A stretch of 64,000 nucleotides of DNA, taken from contig NC_071333.1 in the NCBI RefSeq assembly GCF_010183535.1, positions 20,706,587 through 20,770,586 on the forward strand, written 5' to 3'. Within the stretch, counting starts at the first letter, position 1, and every line of letters begins with the position of its first letter. This document shows positions 58,704-64,000 of the stretch, piece by piece. Both the position numbers and the translations under genes were made by a program. Source of the DNA: Caenorhabditis remanei. Taxonomy: Eukaryota > Nematoda > Chromadorea > Rhabditida > Rhabditidae. The notes under the pieces were generated by a model. That model did no database searches. It was not told where the DNA came from and saw nothing but the letters and a program-made list of their open reading frames with translations.

Positions 58704-59783
58704 TGGTCTCATGGTGAGCGTAGAAAAGAGGGCGCTTCTCGCAGCTGTACAATGACACATACAGTGACAAAATGGTCAGTGTATTCGAAAAAAATGTCAG
58801 TGGAGATTCAGGTTTCTCCACAGAATCGTCCGGCTTGAATATTTTTTGATCGGAATTTTTGGTTCCATTAGATCTCGAAAAGTTTAGATCGGTGTCAAAA
58901 ATTCAGAGCGATTCAGTGAATCCAATGCTCAGGACAGCGAATGGAAGAAATCCACCGCATGACCAAAAATCACAAAAATCACAAAGTCCGGTTTTCTGAT
59001 AGTTTTACCAGATAAAAGTATATTGAATTTTACATGGATCGATAGAGTTTTTTTTCTGCGCATTTCTTTTTTTTCGGATCTTGGAATTTCTCAAAACTGA
59101 GCGAGTTACAACCGGTGAAAGAAATGATCGGGAATTTCGGGGTACTGTAGTTTTTTTGATTTTTTCGGCAAATCATTGGCCATAGCGAGCAGGGGGTGTC
59201 TTAAATCACAATTCTGATGTTACAGAATCATTCCCCGTCTCATTTTACACCTATATACCAAAATTCAAGAAAATCTGTCTAAAAGAACTCGAGATTTAAG
59301 AAGGAAAGTAAAAAAAATCGGAAATTTTCAGAAATTTCAATATTTTCACGTTTCTCTCTGTAAAATTTTTTTGAAAAGAGGTATCAACATAATTCTTTTT
59401 TCTCCGCTTAGCCCTGTTTTTCCTCTACCGAGTCATGTAAAAATCTTGCTTTTAAATCCGAAACTAACCCCACAACAAAAATCAAAAGTCCAAAAAACAT
59501 TAAAAAACCAAAACTTTTCAAGCCAAAATGAAATGACTTTCACTCTAAGGCTCATAGCTCGGCCACAAATGATGGAATCACCACCAAATTTTCCAGGAAT
59601 GACGGGACGACGATTTTCTAATTACCAAAAAAAGAATTTTGTGAAAAGCTCGAAAGGGGACAAAGTTATTAACGCTGAAAAAAGGGGACAAATTTGGGCC
59701 GTGTGCGCAAAAAATTTTGACAGATGCGCCTTTAAGATTTGCCACCCTCATACCTAGTGGGGTTAGAAGAAGAGGTGTGCAGA

Positions 59784-61530
59784 ATTTTTAGAATTTTGAG
59801 GAAAAGGCATGTTCGGAGGACGCGAGTGCTCCTCGCTCATGGGACTCCAATTCCTATACCTAATAAAGTTAATTAGAATTTTTAGAATTTTTAGAATTTT
59901 GAGGAAAAGGCATGTTCGGAGGACGCGAGTGCTCCTCGCTCATGGGACTCCAATTCCTATACCTAATAAAGTTAATTAGAATTTGAAGAATTTTTAGAAT
60001 TTTGAGGAAAAGGCATGTTCGGAGGACGCGAGTGCTCCTCGCTCATGGGACTCCAATTCCTATACCTAATAAAGTTAATTAGAATTTGAAGAATTTTTAG
60101 AATTTTGAGGAAAAGGCATGTTCGGAGGACGCGAGTGCTCCTCGCTCATGGGACTCCAATTCCTATACCTAATAAAGTTATTGAGAATTTTTAGAATTTT
60201 TAGAATTTTGAGGAAAAGGCATGTTCGGAGGACGCGAGTGCTCCTCGCTCATGGGACTCCAATTCCTATACCTAATAAAGTTATTGAGAATTTTTAGAAT
60301 TTTTAGAATTTTGAGGAAAAGGCATGTTCGGAGGACGCGAGTGCTCCTCGCTCATGGGACTCCAATTCCTATACCTAATAAAGTTATTGAGAATTTTTAG
60401 AATTTTTAGAATTTTGAGGAAAAGGCATGTTCGGAGGACGCGAGTGCTCCTCGCTCATGGGACTCCATTTCCTATACCTAATAAAGTTAATTAGAATTTG
60501 AAGAATTTTTAGAATTTTGAGGAAAAGGCATGTTCGGAGGACGCGAGTGCTCCTCGCTCATGGGACTCCAATTCCTATACCTAATAAAGTTATTGAGAAT
60601 TTTTAGAATTTTTAGAATTTTGAGGAAAAGGCATGTTCGGAGGACGCGAGTGCTCCTCGCTCATGGGACTCCAATTCCTATACCTAATAAAGTTATTGAG
60701 AATTTTTAGAATTTTTAGAATTTTGAGGAAAAGGCATGTTCGGAGGACGCGAGTGCTCCTCGCTCATGGGACTCCAATTCCTATACCTAATAAAGTTAAT
60801 TAGAATTTGAAGAATTTTTAGAATTTTGAGGAAAAGGCATGTTCGGAGGACGCGAGTGCTCCTCGCTCATGGGACTCCAATTCCTATACCTAATAAAGTT
60901 AATTAGAATTTGAAGAATTTTTAGAATTTTGAGGAAAAGGCATGTTCGGAGGACGCGAGTGCTCCTCGCTCATGGGACTCCAATTCCTATACCTAATAAA
61001 GTTATTGAGAATTTGAAGAATTTTTAGAATTTTGAGGAAAAGGCATGTTCGGAGGACGCGAGTGCTCCTCGCTCATGGGACTCCAATTCCTATACCTAAT
61101 AAAGTTATTGAGAATTTTTAGAATTTTTAGAATTTTGAGGAAAAGGCATGTTCGGAGGACGCGAGTGCTCCTCGCTCATGGGACTCCAATTCCTATACCT
61201 AATAAAGTTAATTAGAATTTTTAGAATTTTTAGAATTTTGAGGAAAAGGCATGTTCGGAGGACGCGAGTGCTCCTCGCTCATGGGACTCCAATTCCTATA
61301 CCTAATAAAGTTAATTAGAATTTGAAGAATTTTTAGAATTTTGAGGAAAAGGCATGTTCGGAGGACGCGAGTGCTCCTCGCTCATGGGACTCCAATTCCT
61401 ATACCTAATAAAGTTAATTAGAATTTTTAGAATTTTATGAATTTTGAGGAAAAGGCATGTTCGGAGGACGCGAGTGCGGTCCTCGCTCATGGGACTCCAA
61501 TTCCTATACCTAATAAAATTAATAAGATAA
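59784..61530. repeat. 103-bp satellite array, block 2 (about 17 units)
   Basis: Same unit as block 1, mostly the GTGCTCCTC (103-bp) form with TTAGAATTTGAAG and TGAGAATTTTTAG variants, matching the right end of block 1. The last unit (about 61467-61510) has GTGCGGTCCTC, a 105-bp-type unit, and then decays into AT-rich sequence. Confidence 0.95.
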
Positions 61531-63225
61531 ATTAATAATAGAAATTAATAAGAGTTTTTAGATTTTAGAATTCAATTTAATGAATTTAATTTACATCCGC
61601 GCGGAAGTCAGAGTGAAGTGCGTGTTACTCACCTTATTTTTGTCTCCATCCTTTTTGTTCTTCCATTGGTGTGTTGCGGCAGTCGATCGTTGTAGTGGTT
61701 GGTGGTGGCTAAAAATTAATCAATTCAAATGAGAATCTATTGAAGCCAGAAAGATATGTAGAGAGTTATAAACGGAGGGTAGAAAGCAATGAAAAATAAA
61801 AAGCCCAAAAAGGGAGGACTGGTCGGTATGAAAGTGAAAGGGACAACTGACTATAATCCACCTGGTTGACCTCTTCTGGGTTGGGGGCGTGGCTTAGTTG
61901 TCATCATCTATCCGATTTCCCAGGTTGATAAGTGACAGGTGCGATGATTTGCGGCAAAGAAAAAAGAAAAAGAAAAAAGAACACAGGCAGATTTCTTCAC
62001 ATGATTGACTTCCTTGTTCACACCCTGTCTACATGACTGTTATCTCTTCTAGATCGGGATCAATAAAATTCGTCCCAGGAGAATTCAAATAATGTATATG
62101 AAGACATCGGCCTGTGTTACTTTGTCACAAACACTCGCACCTGTCACTTATCTTGCTGGGAAATCAGATGGATGATGACAATTTGTGAGTTCGTTGACCT
62201 GTTGTATGGAAACATCTGCTGTTTGTTGTACCGCCCGGGGGGAATTGAGAAATCTAAGGAAAAGGAAAAAAAATCTAGAGAATTGGAAACAGAGGTAGTA
62301 GAGTTGAGCGGAATGCGATTTGGCGGAAGGCAGAAGAGAAATTTTTGGCGGAAAGCGGAATGAAAAAATTGGCAAAAGATGGCCTTATTTTGTTGTAAAA
62401 AGCTTTCAAAAATTGGTAAATCTGTATTAAATTTCCTTTTTTGGTAAAAATTGTTCGTTTTGTTGCAAAAAACTCAAAAAATATCAGTAAATTTGAGTAG
62501 GCGATCAAATTTTTCAAGCTAATATCCTCTAGGCGGAAGGCGAAAAAAAATCTTAAAACGGCGGAGGGCGGAAAGAAAAAAGTGGCGGAAAGCGGGAGGC
62601 GGAATTCCGCTCAACTCTGACAGGTAGGAAGAATGCAAAGAAAAACAGAGAGAGCCCAAAAAGAAAGGACTGCTCGGTGAGGGAGTGAAAGGGATAACTC
62701 ATTCCATGCATCTAACCTCATCTTGTCATGGGCGGGGCCATGGTCGGATTTCACAAGATGATAAGTTGACAGGTGGTATTATGTTAACAGAAATGGCCGA
62801 CACAATAGACCAAGTAAGACAATGTGATAATAGGTTGACATGTCAACATCTACCGCATTACAATAGCGGTCAGGGAAGAATATATATGAAAAATGGGTAA
62901 AACGTGTTCAAAAACGCGTGATAACAGAAAACTTGGAATTTCCAGGATTTCTTAACGATAACTGGAAGTTCTCACGGTCAAAAGCCCACGGAATATTTTT
63001 CAAAACTCTGACGATAAAATCAGGAGGCCAAACCCTAGCACTTTGAGCCCCCCCCCCCCATACTTCGGTTCGGAGTGTCTGTTCTAAAGATTTTGTGAAA
63101 TTTTTGAGAGTATCCAAATTACTGACCCTACACGGTTCCTTGTAAGCGGTATTCACGACCTGATTCTTTATTTCAAATTTTGAAAAAAATTTTGCCAACT
63201 CTTGAACAAATTTTTTTAGTCTCAG
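61531..63225. promoter_or_regulatory. Intergenic region with duplicated GATA-containing modules
   Basis: A module with AAAGCCCAAAAAG, GTGAAAGGGACAACTGACT and TTGATAAGTGACAGGTG (about 61797-61940) recurs at about 62648-62778 in diverged form, and part of it (CACCTGTCACTTATCTTGC, GGAAATCAGATGGATGATGA) is inverted at 62139-62178. TGATAAG/CTTATC sites match the recognition core of GATA factors. A possible minus-strand exon ends at the GTGAGTAAC near 61622 but leads only into the satellite. 62270-62610 contains repeats of GGCGGAAGGCGG. A C12 run lies at 63048-63059. Confidence 0.4.
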
Positions 63226-63744
63226 AATATAATTTTGGAGTTTGTTACGTGGAGAACCTGATGTTCTCAGACACCAAACCTGATACTTTCTTCTTCTTCA
63301 ACTTTAAAGAAAAACATTTGATAGTGAAAAACCCCGAAATCACAAAGGGTAGCATAACATATCCTTTTGCTTTTATGATAGAAAAGATGACAATACCATT
63401 CGAATCGATGATTATTATCTTGAAAAACAGAATAGAAGTCGACTGGTATTGGACCAATAGAGGGAAGATAATCTGTTTACAAGTGAGAAACCACCAACCA
63501 ACGTATTTGAATATAATTCTGAGTGAGTTTTCATAATCGTTAAGTCTATTAAATGATGAAATCATATATTCTTGTTTTCAGGTTGCAAAAGTATCATAAA
63601 TTTGCTCCCGGAATTTTCGACTGCTCTGAAGCACATCATTTCAGATATAAAATTGAAAATAAACTAGTAAGCGTCAAGCTGACGCGTGATCATTTCATGA
63701 TGTTTGTTTGGAAAAACGATGCACGTTCATTGGAATCCTCTTGA
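63226..63744 (+). CDS. F-box-associated (FBA_2-like) gene, 3' end
   Basis: Exon 63226-63522 (after GTCTCAG) and exon 63582-63744 (after TTTTCAG) end in a stop TGA. The last exon reads FAPGIFDCSEAHHFRYKIEN and ends FMMFVWKNDARSLESS, clearly related to the tail at 44291-44450. The end of the first exon reads EKPPTNVFEYNSE in the joining frame, but the bulk of that exon (FSDTKPDTFFFFNFKEKHLI ... EVDWYW) is in another frame, so a two-base shift near 63470-63485 is required. It is either a pseudogene or contains a small unrecognised intron. The resemblance to FBA_2 rests on the C-terminal pattern. Confidence 0.45.
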
Positions 63745-64000
63745 CAATTTTCAAATATTTATCGATTTCAATTCTTAATTTGAATTTCCTTTGTTCCTTT
63801 TCTAACTATATCATTTTTTTCGAATTTTTTACCGCTTCCTTTATATGTTTCTCTCTGTCCCATACTGCTACTGTCCAAGACGATAATTCATCCCCGATTA
63901 TGTATGTCTCACTCATGCTCGATCTTTCTCATCAAACATTTGTATTCGACTTAATTGATGTAACCTTAATTTTTTCAATTCACGAGTCAAGTAGGAGCAT
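63745..64000. other. 3' flank, nothing seen
   Basis: AT-rich sequence downstream of the FBA_2-like gene, without exon signals. Confidence 0.5.

Larger units (their letters stand above)
57684..59783. other. Non-satellite segment inserted in the array
   Basis: Satellite stops inside the AT-rich part of a unit (GAGAATTTTTAG at 57670-57681) and resumes at AGAATTTTTAGAATTTTGAG at about 59781. Because the AT-rich part is itself repetitive, a target-site duplication cannot be resolved. The segment holds a GC-rich start (57684-57742), a 119-bp tandem repeat, a tRNA-like sequence and about 0.9 kb with no gene (58840-59780). Confidence 0.7.

Noticed and set aside
59371..59757. 128-codon frame in the segment that splits the satellite
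   Set aside because: Composition resembles dispersed noncoding repeat; no start or splice support and no motif.
44916..61530. CRISPR-like array
   Set aside because: Units are contiguous 103-105-bp repeats without unique spacers, in a eukaryotic intron-rich context.

Overview
This window looks like nematode chromosomal DNA, most likely from a Caenorhabditis species. It is AT-rich. Genes are split by introns of about 45-60 bases ending in TTTCAG. Start codons often lie directly behind a TTTCAG acceptor, as expected for spliced-leader trans-splicing. The recognisable families are typical nematode ones: an MRG/chromo-barrel protein, an SPK-domain protein, a BTB fragment and F-box-associated (FBA_2-like) tails. 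All gene models were assembled by hand from splice signals and reading-frame phase. No database search was run.

Layout. (1) 1-2802: the 3' end of an unrecognised gene with tandemly duplicated exons, a BTB relic and little else. (2) 2803-17130: two large palindromes that abut exactly at 8047-8048, in the order A - A' - B - B'. A/A' (arms about 2.6 kb) carries an unrecognised multi-exon gene and a 53-residue small gene. B/B' (arms about 4.4-4.6 kb) carries the 5' part of an MRG gene and the last exon of a membrane-protein-like gene. At the centre of each palindrome sits the same long inverted-repeat element with a 71-bp unique spacer, and the spacer is in opposite orientation in the two. Only the right-hand MRG gene (15876-18332) is complete; the inverted copy is cut at 8047. 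(3) 18928-19080: a decayed extra copy of MRG exon 2. (4) 21390-27172: an eight-exon SPK-domain gene (+) converging on an eleven-exon unrecognised gene (-), with MITE-like palindromes in the latter's introns. (5) 28.7-42.1 kb: diverged, repeatedly duplicated gene fragments, with a membrane-protein 3' end (35.5-36.0 kb) and a two-exon coiled-coil gene (36.7-37.9 kb) whose promoter is duplicated in inverted orientation. (6) 42.6-44.45 kb: frame-broken genes, the last FBA_2-like. (7) 44.9-57.7 and 59.8-61.5 kb: a 103/105-bp satellite, about 140 units, including a 12-unit higher-order repeat. It is interrupted by a 2.1-kb segment with a 119-bp tandem repeat and a tRNA-like sequence. (8) 61.5-64.0 kb: duplicated GATA-containing intergenic modules and a second FBA_2-like gene end.

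The outstanding feature is the A-A'-B-B' structure. It is formally what results if a circle made of A-element-B' (closed end to start) reintegrated in inverted orientation by recombination inside the palindromic element. This also predicts the opposite spacer orientations and the truncated, inverted MRG copy. An assembly or haplotype misjoin is the main alternative. Because gene copies face each palindrome centre, read-through transcripts could fold into kilobase hairpins and feed RNAi.
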